Positions 22,426 through 28,894 of a stretch of 29,521 nucleotides of DNA are shown piece by piece. A model generated the notes under the pieces. It saw only the letters and a list, made by a program, of their open reading frames with translations. It was not told where the DNA came from and ran no database searches. The stretch spans positions 1-29,521 of IMG/VR virus record IMGVR_UViG_3300040801_003099; one strand, 5' to 3'. The position numbers and the translations under genes were made by a program. The DNA comes from a virus. Positions within the stretch are counted from its first letter, which is position 1. Each line of letters starts with the position of its first letter.

Positions 22426-23070
22426 ATGGCAACAAAAACGCAAACAGGCAAGGTTGTCACGTTTATGAGTTTCGAGCGTGGGCAATCAAAAACGACCCTC
22501 GCACTACACCTTGCAAGTCGCCTCCCCCGTAGCAAGGTGTTTGACTACGACGAAAGCGCAGGAAACCGCTCAGCCAGTCGTATCGTCAACCGTGGCAAAC
22601 AAGCAGGCTCTCCCCTACCCTTTGAAGTCACCAACGACTTAGATGACATCGGTGAAGCGCTTAACACGTACGATTTCATTCTCATTGATACCGAGGGCGG
22701 GCTACCCCTGGATAAAGCCGCCGCACTTAGTGATGGCATCAGCGACGTGATTATCGTTCCCACCAAACTTGATTACGTTTCTATCGAGGGCTGTTTGGAT
22801 GTGATGGACAGTGACTTTGTACGCGACAATAACGCACCTGTGTACGCGCTATTTACGGCAGTTGACAACCACAGCAAACTAGCCGCCTTCCAAGATGAGT
22901 TTGCCCGCCACCACCGCAATACCCTTGAATCGTACTTACCCTTCAACCCCACACTGGCCGACTTGTCGAAGCGTGGCATGACGGCAGATCATGCCCAAAC
23001 CGATAGTGGCTTGCTAGCAGTCCGGCAGGCTTTCGATGCTATCGCGAGTGAGGTGCAGCGCATTGCCTGA
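22426..23070 (+). CDS. parA: ParA-like partition ATPase with altered Walker A
   Basis: The product is 214 residues after GGAGA. The P-loop is SFERGQSKTT (residues 15-24), where the family norm is KGGxGKTT. The signature Lys is Glu here and the second Gly of GKTT is Ser, while the catalytic KTT stays. Walker B is FILIDTEGG at about 84-92. ParA proteins move plasmids or prophage-plasmids by ATP-driven dynamics on the nucleoid. A ribbon-helix-helix gene follows with an overlap, the usual type Ib layout. The changed loop may mean altered nucleotide cycling, or a divergent subfamily. Confidence 0.8.
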   Translation: MATKTQTGKVVTFMSFERGQSKTTLALHLASRLPRSKVFDYDESAGNRSASRIVNRGKQAGSPLPFEVTNDLDDIGEALNTYDFILIDTEGGLPLDKAAALSDGISDVIIVPTKLDYVSIEGCLDVMDSDFVRDNNAPVYALFTAVDNHSKLAAFQDEFARHHRNTLESYLPFNPTLADLSKRGMTADHAQTDSGLLAVRQAFDAIASEVQRIA

Positions 23071-23362
23071 CCCCCTCGAGAACTTACGCCGCGCCAAGCA
23101 GGGTGCAAAAAAATTTCAGACTGAGACTCACATTTCTAGTGAAGTTGAAAGTACAACACCATCAAATGAGCAAAAGCAAGACTCAACAAAACCTGAAACG
23201 CGCAGGCTCACAGTGGATATGGACGCAAAGGATTTTTATGCGTTTAAGAAGTGGTGCTTGCTAGCGGACACGGAGCGCAAAGAAACCGTGAATATGACGG
23301 TAGTCATTAACGCGCTAGTTCGGGGTGTGCTCAATGGGCACATTGACCCATTTGAAGGATAA
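23063..23362 (+). CDS. Ribbon-helix-helix partner of ParA (ParG-like)
   Basis: I place the start at TTG 23063, nine bases after AGGTG; GTG 23048 and ATG 23036 are alternatives. The 99-residue product has a mobile, Lys-, Glu- and Thr-rich N terminus and a C-terminal RHH-like unit (RRLTVDMDAKDFYAFKKWC, then a helix with NMTVVINALVRGVL). ParG-type proteins bind the partition site and stimulate ParA through the flexible tail. The overlap with parA supports pairing. Confidence 0.7.
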   Translation: MPDPLENLRRAKQGAKKFQTETHISSEVESTTPSNEQKQDSTKPETRRLTVDMDAKDFYAFKKWCLLADTERKETVNMTVVINALVRGVLNGHIDPFEG

Positions 23363-23363
23363 C

Positions 23364-23675
23364 GTGACACTTTTACTACTGATAGCAGCCGTTTTGATGA
23401 TTATCGGCATAGTGCGCTTATTGGGGCAGGCACTTAACGCCGCAGTGATTGTGTTAGCCATCGTTTTTGCGTCTATCACAGTATTGCTCACGTCGCAAAT
23501 GAGCCAGTCCGCATTGTCGTTGCGTTATTTCGTTTGGGCAGTACTAGCAAGTGCATTTTGGGGTATGGCGATTGGTGGCGTTCGTTTTTTTAGAAGGGAG
23601 ATAAATGATGCTTGGGCAGTATCCGAAGCGGGCTACGAAAGCGCGTTCTTTGCAGAAGAAGCATGGCAAGAGTAA
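23364..23675 (+). CDS. Small membrane protein, likely three spans
   Basis: The GTG at 23364 follows AAGGA and lies one base past the preceding stop. The product is 103 residues, with hydrophobic segments at about 3-16, 20-36 and 49-67, then a charged tail (FFRREINDAW). It is upstream of an FtsK-like translocase in one transcription unit. Small membrane proteins of this kind accompany TraB-type translocases in mobile elements. The exact role is unknown. Confidence 0.7.
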   Translation: MTLLLLIAAVLMIIGIVRLLGQALNAAVIVLAIVFASITVLLTSQMSQSALSLRYFVWAVLASAFWGMAIGGVRFFRREINDAWAVSEAGYESAFFAEEAWQE

Positions 23676-23982
23676 TAGGTTGGTAAATTACGCGGTCTCG
23701 CTCGAGCAAACTCTCGACCGACTGCTAGATCACCTCGAGCAACCGTATCTCAACAGCGAACAGCGCCAATGGCTGCAAGCTGACCCTGCACGGTGGGCAT
23801 TTTGGCTCGAGGTGATACGCAACCTTGATAACGGACAAGCTGACTTAGCAGATATAACGGCGTACACGTTTTTCAATCGCAACCAGCGCAAGTACCTTGC
23901 CGACGGGCTAAAAGCGCGCAAGATTGCCACACTATCACGTCAAGGTGACGGCGGGACATTCACGCTTTGGGAGGCAAGATGA
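23605..23982 (+). CDS. Hypothetical protein overlapping the membrane protein gene
   Basis: The two ATGs at 23605 have GGGAG five bases upstream, so the 71-base overlap with the preceding gene appears real. The product is 125 residues, basic at the start and helical, ending in a winged-helix-like segment (FNRNQRKYLADGLKARKIATL then GGTFTLWEAR). It may bind DNA. Three CTCGAG hexamers lie within 110 bases. The family is not recognised. Confidence 0.7.
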   Translation: MMLGQYPKRATKARSLQKKHGKSNRLVNYAVSLEQTLDRLLDHLEQPYLNSEQRQWLQADPARWAFWLEVIRNLDNGQADLADITAYTFFNRNQRKYLADGLKARKIATLSRQGDGGTFTLWEAR

Positions 23983-24221
23983 TTAGCCAGTTGTACGTCA
24001 TGGCTACACTCGCAAGCGGTCAAGTTGTCCAGTTTCACCCTGAAAGAATACTGAACCCCGCCCCTGAATACGTCCCTAATCGTATCTATAGCCTTGTGCT
24101 GATTGGCTGGGCGGTGTTTCGTCTGTGGCCTAACTGTGCCAACCAACGCATGCACTCACAGTTAAAAGTCGAATTGCTTTTGTTGGCTGTTGGCGCTGTC
24201 GTTTTGAGGTTCGTGCAATGA
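23979..24221 (+). CDS. Small two-span membrane protein
   Basis: The ATG at 23979 has GGGAGG four bases upstream and shares ATGA with the preceding stop. The product is 80 residues with hydrophobic segments at about 39-53 and 66-79. It overlaps the translocase start by 4 bases, so it may act with that protein at the membrane. Function unknown. Confidence 0.7.
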   Translation: MISQLYVMATLASGQVVQFHPERILNPAPEYVPNRIYSLVLIGWAVFRLWPNCANQRMHSQLKVELLLLAVGAVVLRFVQ

Positions 24222-25510
24222 CTAGCACCCGAAGACAGTTAGAGTTACGCCTCCATGACAAAGGTTTTTTGTGTGGCGTTATGCCTCCCAGAAGTGCGCC
24301 ATCAATCGACATTTACCCAACATTCGTACCGCCTGATGTTGAAATTGACGCCTTAAACCGCAAGCTACCTGAGATTGCGGGGCGTTTAGGATTAGGCGCT
24401 ATTCGCGGTGCGTGGTTGCCTGATGGCTTCTATGGTTTGGAGCTACCACGTGAGCGGCGGCAAAGGGTGGATTTTGAAGCGTTGAACGTGCCTAAAATCG
24501 ATGCGGCTATTCCTTGGCTCATGGGGATTCAAAACGACGGCAAAGTACTGATAAGAGATGTTGCTGATATGCCTCACTTATTAGTTGCTGGTACAACGGG
24601 CGCGGGTAAGTCGAATGCTGTTAGCGCGGCTTTGGCGTGGTTGTTCAAGTACAAGACCCCACAGGATGTGCGCGTGATGTTACTTGATCCCAAACAGACC
24701 GACTTATTGCCGTTCGCATCCGTTCCACATGTGTTTCAACACGTACCTAAACTTGACGATATGCCTACAGCATTAGAGATACTAGTCAACGAAATGCACA
24801 GGCGTTACAAGATGTTTGCCAAAAGTGGCGCAAGAGATTTTACAGGCTATAAAGGTGAGCAGATACCGCGCATCTTGTGCGTAGTCGATGAGCTTGCTTT
24901 AATTATGGACGATCCCAAAATCAAAAAACCTTTTGAAGTCAGCCTTTACCCGCTTTTGCAGGCGGCAAGAGCAGCAGGTATTCACATGATTGTTGCCACC
25001 CAACGACCTGATACAAAGGTTTTGTCTACTCGCTTGAAAGGTAACTTGCCGTGGCGCATCTGCTTTCGCGTGCTTAATCACTACGATAGCGAAGTAGTCA
25101 TGAATGACGGCAGTGCGGCTGGGCTATTAGGACAAGGTGACGGGCTGTTACGTGACTCCGTTTCCCCCTCTCCTATACGCTTTCAAGCACCGTATTTGAG
25201 TGATGATGCGTTAGCGGCAGTTATCAAGACTGCCAGCAAGCATGACGCGGGTGATTGGCAGTTAGAAGGCGCGGCAGATGTGGTGTCGATTCCCGAGGAT
25301 TTACCCGATGTTGACAAAGCCAAGATTCTCATTCAGCGTCTTGATTATGTTTCGACTAAAGACCTGTTAGATGCCAATATCTGCAACTCACGTAGTCAGG
25401 CTAAAAAAGTCTTAAAACAGCTTCGTAACAATGGCTTTATAGGTGGCTATCAAGCGGCTATTGGCAAGTCACCTGTAACCACTAAGAGTGGCTCACTGGC
25501 TACACCCTAA
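24218..25510 (+). CDS. FtsK/SpoIIIE-type DNA translocase
   Basis: The product is 430 residues with Walker A GTTGAGKS at 125-132, Walker B ILCVVDEL at 219-226 and the family segment ATQRPDTKVLS. The C terminus (~370-425) looks like the gamma winged helix (STKDLLDANICNSRSQAKKVLKQ), which in FtsK reads polar DNA signals. There is no N-terminal membrane region; the small membrane proteins coded before and after may supply it. Such proteins pump double-stranded DNA, as in chromosome segregation or TraB-type transfer in mobile elements. No CTCGAG occurs in this gene, unlike most of the window. Confidence 0.9.
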   Translation: MTSTRRQLELRLHDKGFLCGVMPPRSAPSIDIYPTFVPPDVEIDALNRKLPEIAGRLGLGAIRGAWLPDGFYGLELPRERRQRVDFEALNVPKIDAAIPWLMGIQNDGKVLIRDVADMPHLLVAGTTGAGKSNAVSAALAWLFKYKTPQDVRVMLLDPKQTDLLPFASVPHVFQHVPKLDDMPTALEILVNEMHRRYKMFAKSGARDFTGYKGEQIPRILCVVDELALIMDDPKIKKPFEVSLYPLLQAARAAGIHMIVATQRPDTKVLSTRLKGNLPWRICFRVLNHYDSEVVMNDGSAAGLLGQGDGLLRDSVSPSPIRFQAPYLSDDALAAVIKTASKHDAGDWQLEGAADVVSIPEDLPDVDKAKILIQRLDYVSTKDLLDANICNSRSQAKKVLKQLRNNGFIGGYQAAIGKSPVTTKSGSLATP

Positions 25511-25598
25511 AACCACCAATATAGCCACTAAAACCGCGCCTTAGACGCAAAATGACCACTATGACCACCTCAGATATGAGGGGAGGTATCCAGCTAAA

Positions 25599-26183
25599 AT
25601 GCCCAAAAAACAAGCCAAAAACACCGACATCGTGACATGGCAGGACAACGCGTCCAATGGATTCACACGCGGCATCATTTCGCACAACGTACCGCGTCCG
25701 CACTTCATCGAAATCAGCCCGAACGGTAAGTGGCTACTACTCACGATTGATGATGACGATCAGCCCGTACACATCGCAGGCGGTAAGGCTAAAGATATTG
25801 CTCGAGCCAAGGCAGAGGTACGGGCACACGCTATCACTAAAATTCCAAGCCTCAAAGCAGCTATCAAGGAAGTTGAAGAAGCCGAACAGCCCGAAAAAAC
25901 ACCCGTATTGATAAGCGCACGGCGTGCCACCGTCAGGATGTATGCAGCCTTAACAGCGGCAGTGCTGTGGGTCGGTTGGGGGTTCTACTGGTTTGCGCGT
26001 ATTCGTCCAAAAACCGCCACACTCACCATTATCATTGTGGCAGTTGCGGCGTTTGCTGCTACCAAGATTATTGACTGGCTTGACGACAAAAACGCCAAAC
26101 GTGTACGCCTTATTAAACGTCAACAAGCAGAGCAGATGGTCAAGGCGGCGCAAGCGCAACGTCAGCCTGCTATGAGGCGATAA
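25599..26183 (+). CDS. Two-span membrane protein
   Basis: The product is 194 residues. Residues 1-~105 are soluble, ending in an acidic helix. Two membrane segments (about 113-131 and 139-157) follow, then a basic helical tail with many Gln and Arg. The 88-base gap upstream holds a small hairpin and GGGGAGG about 12 bases before the ATG. It lies between the translocase and the large disordered protein and may be a membrane anchor for either. The family is unknown. Confidence 0.7.
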   Translation: MPKKQAKNTDIVTWQDNASNGFTRGIISHNVPRPHFIEISPNGKWLLLTIDDDDQPVHIAGGKAKDIARAKAEVRAHAITKIPSLKAAIKEVEEAEQPEKTPVLISARRATVRMYAALTAAVLWVGWGFYWFARIRPKTATLTIIIVAVAAFAATKIIDWLDDKNAKRVRLIKRQQAEQMVKAAQAQRQPAMRR

Positions 26184-27415
26184 TGGCGTGGGATATGGAG
26201 AAATGGCAACCAAGTAACGAGTTGGCAGAAACGGACGATACAAGCGCGTTTGATGAGCCTGAGATTGTTGATGCTGATTGGTCGTATGTCGAACCTGAAC
26301 CCGCTTATGACGTTGCTGAATATGAAGTTGATGACGACTACGATAATTATGCGCTGCAACCCGAGCCTGAACCACAGCAAAACGGTTGGGGTTGGGGTGG
26401 CAGCCTTGTGGAATACGAAGAGCCTAGTGTCGTTGACGTGCCATTTTCGTTTTTGCAGCCGGATGAAAGTCAGTTACCCGTCAAGCGGTCTAGTTGGGGT
26501 TGGGGTGGCAGCACTAGTAATGAAATTGAGCCGTATGAGGATGACACAACCTCTGAAGAAATTGAACGTTACACATCGGCATGGTTTGAAAGTGATCCTG
26601 ACACCGTGGACGCCGATTATGAATACATTGACCCCGAAACGCGCGGGTTAGAAAATCCTTACCAACGGTCTACCGATGATTTTTTTCGCACTGTTGAGGT
26701 AGGCGAAAACCCTGAACCAGCACCGTCTTTTAATCCGTTTGCAGGGTTCTTTGGGCAGTCGTCTACATCGCAAAAGAATGACACATGGCAAGGTAGCAGC
26801 AACAAGACATCATCGAACTCCAAGCCAAAACAGCGCAATGATAGCAGCGTGCGTAGCCATGCAAGCACACATCAAAGCACGGGTAGCTTTACGGGTAGTA
26901 GCACGAATAACGCTACAGGAAGCGCCACAGGTAGTAGCACAAGCAATCGTACGCGCAACCATACACAACCACAAACACAAACACGTGCACCACTAAGTGC
27001 ACCCAATAAAACGCAAACAATACATCCACAAAAGGGCGTTAAGCCGTCAGACAGGGGGAAAGGCGGCGCTGATAAGGATTATCCTTGGTATTTTTTAGCC
27101 TATCCTGACCCGCGTGAAGATGAAGATGTGCAATACCTGAGGTACTGGTATCTTTTTCAGCAATACAGTGAAGGCGTTGTTGAATGGGATGAACCAAAAT
27201 TTCACGACTGGATTGCATCACTTAAAGGTGCTGATAGAGACTTGTATGTTGATGCGGGCAAACAAGTAGCAGACCAAGAGGTGTTCGACCAGTTGCAAGA
27301 TGGCACACTCAAAAAAGCCATGACAAGCATGAGGCTCGAGGGTGACGACGGCGCACCCGCCTACAAAGACCCTGTTGGGCATTTTTCAGCTTGGGTATTG
27401 CGTGGTTTTAGTTGA
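26183..27415 (+). CDS. Large, mostly disordered acidic protein
   Basis: The product is 410 residues. Residues 1-~175 are very acidic (Asp/Glu/Tyr/Pro) and hold two copies of GWGWGGS or WGWGGS about 36 residues apart. Residues ~185-290 are Ser-, Thr-, Asn- and Gln-rich with repeated TGSSTN-like units. The last ~115 residues look folded, with aromatic-rich YPWYFLAYPD and YLRYWYLFQQY. No enzyme motif is seen. Such layout fits a scaffold, tether or condensate-forming protein. Its start overlaps the preceding stop. A GG-periodic array follows its stop. Confidence 0.75.
   Translation: MAWDMEKWQPSNELAETDDTSAFDEPEIVDADWSYVEPEPAYDVAEYEVDDDYDNYALQPEPEPQQNGWGWGGSLVEYEEPSVVDVPFSFLQPDESQLPVKRSSWGWGGSTSNEIEPYEDDTTSEEIERYTSAWFESDPDTVDADYEYIDPETRGLENPYQRSTDDFFRTVEVGENPEPAPSFNPFAGFFGQSSTSQKNDTWQGSSNKTSSNSKPKQRNDSSVRSHASTHQSTGSFTGSSTNNATGSATGSSTSNRTRNHTQPQTQTRAPLSAPNKTQTIHPQKGVKPSDRGKGGADKDYPWYFLAYPDPREDEDVQYLRYWYLFQQYSEGVVEWDEPKFHDWIASLKGADRDLYVDAGKQVADQEVFDQLQDGTLKKAMTSMRLEGDDGAPAYKDPVGHFSAWVLRGFS
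26385..26512. repeat. Exact 20-base G-rich direct repeat inside a coding gene
   Basis: GTTGGGGTTGGGGTGGCAGC occurs identically at 26385-26404 and 26493-26512, coding the WGWGGS motifs. The exact DNA identity, including wobble bases, points to a recent duplication or to selection on the DNA itself. Confidence 0.7.
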
Positions 27416-27437
27416 GGCATGGTATAACAATGTTATC

Positions 27438-27512
27438 AAGGTTCGGCTAGGCAGTGTAAGGCTAGGTCAGGTTGGGACTGGTAAAATGCGGTTGGTAATG
27501 GTTCGGTATGGA
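27438..27512 (+). repeat. GG-periodic pentamer array 1
   Basis: GG occurs at first positions 27440, 27445, 27450, 27460, 27465, 27470, 27475, 27480, 27490, 27500, 27505 and 27510, which is 12 of 15 places in a strict 5-base register. The flanking bases vary. A short palindrome (ATAACA-A-TGTTAT, 27424-27436) precedes it and a terminator follows. It lies in the 3' untranslated region of the disordered protein gene. The rest of the 267-base gap up to 27682 holds that terminator, a promoter and a leader hairpin. Confidence 0.8.
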
Positions 27513-27516
27513 TAAA

Positions 27517-27543
27517 GGGGTTGCTTAGGTAGCCTCTTTTTTT
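27517..27543 (+). terminator. Intrinsic terminator after array 1
   Basis: GGGGTTGC pairs with GTAGCCTC (three G-U pairs) around TTAG, followed by seven T. Confidence 0.8.
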
Positions 27544-27563
27544 ATTACAACTGCACTTGTATC

Positions 27564-27592
27564 TTGCTAGTAGCGACAAAACAAGGTATAGT
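27564..27592 (+). promoter_or_regulatory. Promoter for the HNH gene unit
   Basis: TTGCTA (27564-27569), a 17-base spacer and TATAGT (27587-27592) fit a sigma70-type promoter just past the terminator. Confidence 0.65.
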
Positions 27593-27596
27593 AAAG

Positions 27597-27626
27597 GTGC
27601 TTCACGGGATGGCACTCCCCAAGCAC
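27597..27626 (+). promoter_or_regulatory. Structured 5' leader hairpin before the HNH gene
   Basis: GTGCTT pairs with AAGCAC, with an inner GGGA-TCCC pair set, at the predicted 5' end of the transcript. A second small stem (GGAAA with TTTCC) follows near 27631-27647. Confidence 0.5.
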
Positions 27627-27682
27627 TCTAGGAAAGGATTGGTTTCCCAGCATGGCTATTCTACCCCTAAAAACTTAACAAC

Positions 27683-28075
27683 ATGTCTAATCGGTATGAA
27701 GCATATATTGCATCCGAGTCATGGCGTCGTAAGCGTCAAGCAGTGCTCGAGCGTGATAACCATCAGTGCCAAACGTGTTTAGCCACAGAGCGTTTAGAGG
27801 TGCATCACAAGACCTATAGCGCCCTTGGTAATGAACCGTTAGAAGATTTAATCACGCTGTGCAAAGACTGTCATTTCGCTATTACTACGTCAATTCGTGA
27901 GCGGCGCTATCACAAGCGTGCCACGTTTGAATCGGGTGGTATCAAGGCTTCAATTCCACAATTTCAGGACAAGCGCAGACAAAAAACGTTTGTGACTGAA
28001 AGCAATCTCGGTAGCACCCCAAAACCGAAAGGACATGAATATGCACAAAACTTTGACGTTCAAATTGACAAGTGA
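27683..28075 (+). CDS. HNH endonuclease
   Basis: The product is 130 residues with a classic HNH domain: C29-x2-C32, LEVHHKTY with His41/His42, NE at 50-51, and LC-x2-CH at 60-64. It should cut DNA with a metal ion. Phage HNH proteins can assist packaging, act as homing enzymes or join recombination; this one is far from the terminase genes. No Shine-Dalgarno is visible before its ATG. An 8-codon frame (27652-27678) ends 4 bases earlier and may couple translation. The last 35 bases overlap the next gene. Confidence 0.85.
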   Translation: MSNRYEAYIASESWRRKRQAVLERDNHQCQTCLATERLEVHHKTYSALGNEPLEDLITLCKDCHFAITTSIRERRYHKRATFESGGIKASIPQFQDKRRQKTFVTESNLGSTPKPKGHEYAQNFDVQIDK

Positions 28076-28619
28076 AGCGCCCATCTTGCTTCACAACGGA
28101 CAACTCGCAGACCCCACAAACAAGTGGGCAAAAGAAATGAAAAAGATTAGCTCCAAGCGCAACAAAACCGAGTCTGACTTTGAAGAATTGGCGCGGCTTG
28201 AGTGGCTTGGCAGTTTGTACACTAACAAAGCTAGTCAGGTTGTTATCCCTGACATGGTTGTGACGGCGGCGCTGCTTGCAGGCGCTAAGAAGTTTCGACT
28301 AGGCAAGCAAGCACAAGCGGGGCTGTTCGTTTTCGAGCACGCACGCCTTGAGTTTGATGGTGATGATTTACCACTGAAAGAACTTTGGGAACGCGATGAA
28401 AACCGCTTTACAGTAGGCGTGAACGTACAACGCTCCAAAGTTATGCGCACACGCTTTATTGCGCATGAATGGCAGTTGATTGTGCCTGTGACCTATGAAG
28501 ATTCTTTGTTGAATGAAAGCCAAGTGCTTGAGATTGCAGACGCTGCAGGCACACAGGTTGGTTTGTGCGATTGGCGTCCAAGGTACGGACGGTTCACACC
28601 TCAGCTTTTGACTGACTAG
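28041..28619 (+). CDS. Conserved phage protein of unknown function
   Basis: The ATG at 28041 has AAAGGA seven bases upstream; ATG 28035 is too close to the site. The product is 192 residues. The pattern (APILLHNGQLADP, a long Lys-rich helix, ELARLEWLGSLY, then VMRTRF and DWRPRYGRFTPQ) matches a conserved protein I have seen in many phages and mobile elements, usually annotated as hypothetical. I recall no firm function. It is co-transcribed with the HNH gene and followed by array 2. Confidence 0.75.
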   Translation: MHKTLTFKLTSEAPILLHNGQLADPTNKWAKEMKKISSKRNKTESDFEELARLEWLGSLYTNKASQVVIPDMVVTAALLAGAKKFRLGKQAQAGLFVFEHARLEFDGDDLPLKELWERDENRFTVGVNVQRSKVMRTRFIAHEWQLIVPVTYEDSLLNESQVLEIADAAGTQVGLCDWRPRYGRFTPQLLTD

Positions 28620-28625
28620 GTAACA

Positions 28626-28719
28626 CTTTCAGGGTTGGGTCAGGTTTGATTTGGCGAGTCACGCTTGGGTCGGGTAAGGTCGGATGCAATTAGGTCTGGT
28701 CTGGCAAGGCATGGATAAC
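28626..28719 (+). repeat. GG-periodic pentamer array 2
   Basis: GG starts at 28633, 28638, 28643, 28653, 28668, 28673, 28678, 28693, 28698, 28703, 28708 and 28713, 12 of 17 register positions. Four of the other five places still have G first. It opens with CTTTCAGGGTTGG, identical to the opening of array 3, and ends ATGGATAAC. It begins right after the stop at 28619. The 300-base gap 28620-28919 is filled by arrays 2 and 3 and their hairpins. Confidence 0.85.
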
Positions 28720-28722
28720 ACA

Positions 28723-28744
28723 ACCCGCGTGTAACAGCGCGGGT
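28723..28744 (+). terminator. Terminator-like hairpin after array 2
   Basis: ACCCGCG pairs perfectly with CGCGGGT around 8 bases. The following bases (ACTATTTAAC, then a T-rich tract near 28765-28774) make a weak tail, so it may be a terminator or a stable transcript end. Confidence 0.55.
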
Positions 28745-28770
28745 ACTATTTAACTGTTTGAGTTATTTTT

Positions 28771-28864
28771 CTTTCAGGGTTGGATATGGTATGGCGAGGC
28801 GATGTTGGGCGGGGCATGATCTGGCATGGCGAGGTACGGTCAGGCGCAGCAAAGCATGGGTAAC
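28771..28864 (+). repeat. GG-periodic pentamer array 3
   Basis: GG starts at 28778, 28788, 28793, 28798, 28808, 28813, 28823, 28828, 28833, 28838, 28843 and 28858, 12 of 17 register positions. It opens with the same 13 bases as array 2, offset by exactly 145 (29 x 5), and ends ATGGGTAAC. A terminator follows, then the gene at 28920, so it may lie in that gene's leader. Confidence 0.85.
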
Positions 28865-28867
28865 ATC

Positions 28868-28894
28868 ACAGCACTCTTAGCGGGTGCTGTTTTT
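28868..28894 (+). terminator. Intrinsic terminator or attenuator after array 3
   Basis: ACAGCAC pairs with GTGCTGT around 9 bases and five T follow. The next gene's GGAG lies about 17 bases past the T-run, with no promoter visible between. Confidence 0.8.

Larger units (their letters stand above)
49..27751. repeat. Dispersed highly iterated palindrome CTCGAG
   Basis: By eye I count about 84 copies of CTCGAG, first at 49-54 and last at 27746-27751, inside genes on both strands and in gaps. About 7 are expected in 29.5 kb of balanced sequence. Roughly a fifth are extended as TTGCTCGAG or CTCGAGCAA. They are frequent from 1 to 23.8 kb, while only three lie beyond 23,812. Confidence 0.9.

Noticed and set aside
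22441-22480. TTTCGAGC and similar near-matches counted as the iterated palindrome
   Set aside because: Only exact CTCGAG was counted; near-matches are not clearly enriched by eye.
25511-25598. The gap after the translocase as a fourth GG array on the minus strand
   Set aside because: The minus strand is G-rich in places, but GG positions do not hold a 5-base register.
27564-27782. A 72-codon frame before the HNH gene
   Set aside because: It would start inside the -35 box of the predicted promoter and overlaps the HNH gene in another frame.
27438-28864. GG arrays as a CRISPR array or coding repeats
   Set aside because: Units are 5 bases and degenerate, with no repeat-spacer alternation, and a 5-base period does not fit codons. 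No cas gene is visible.
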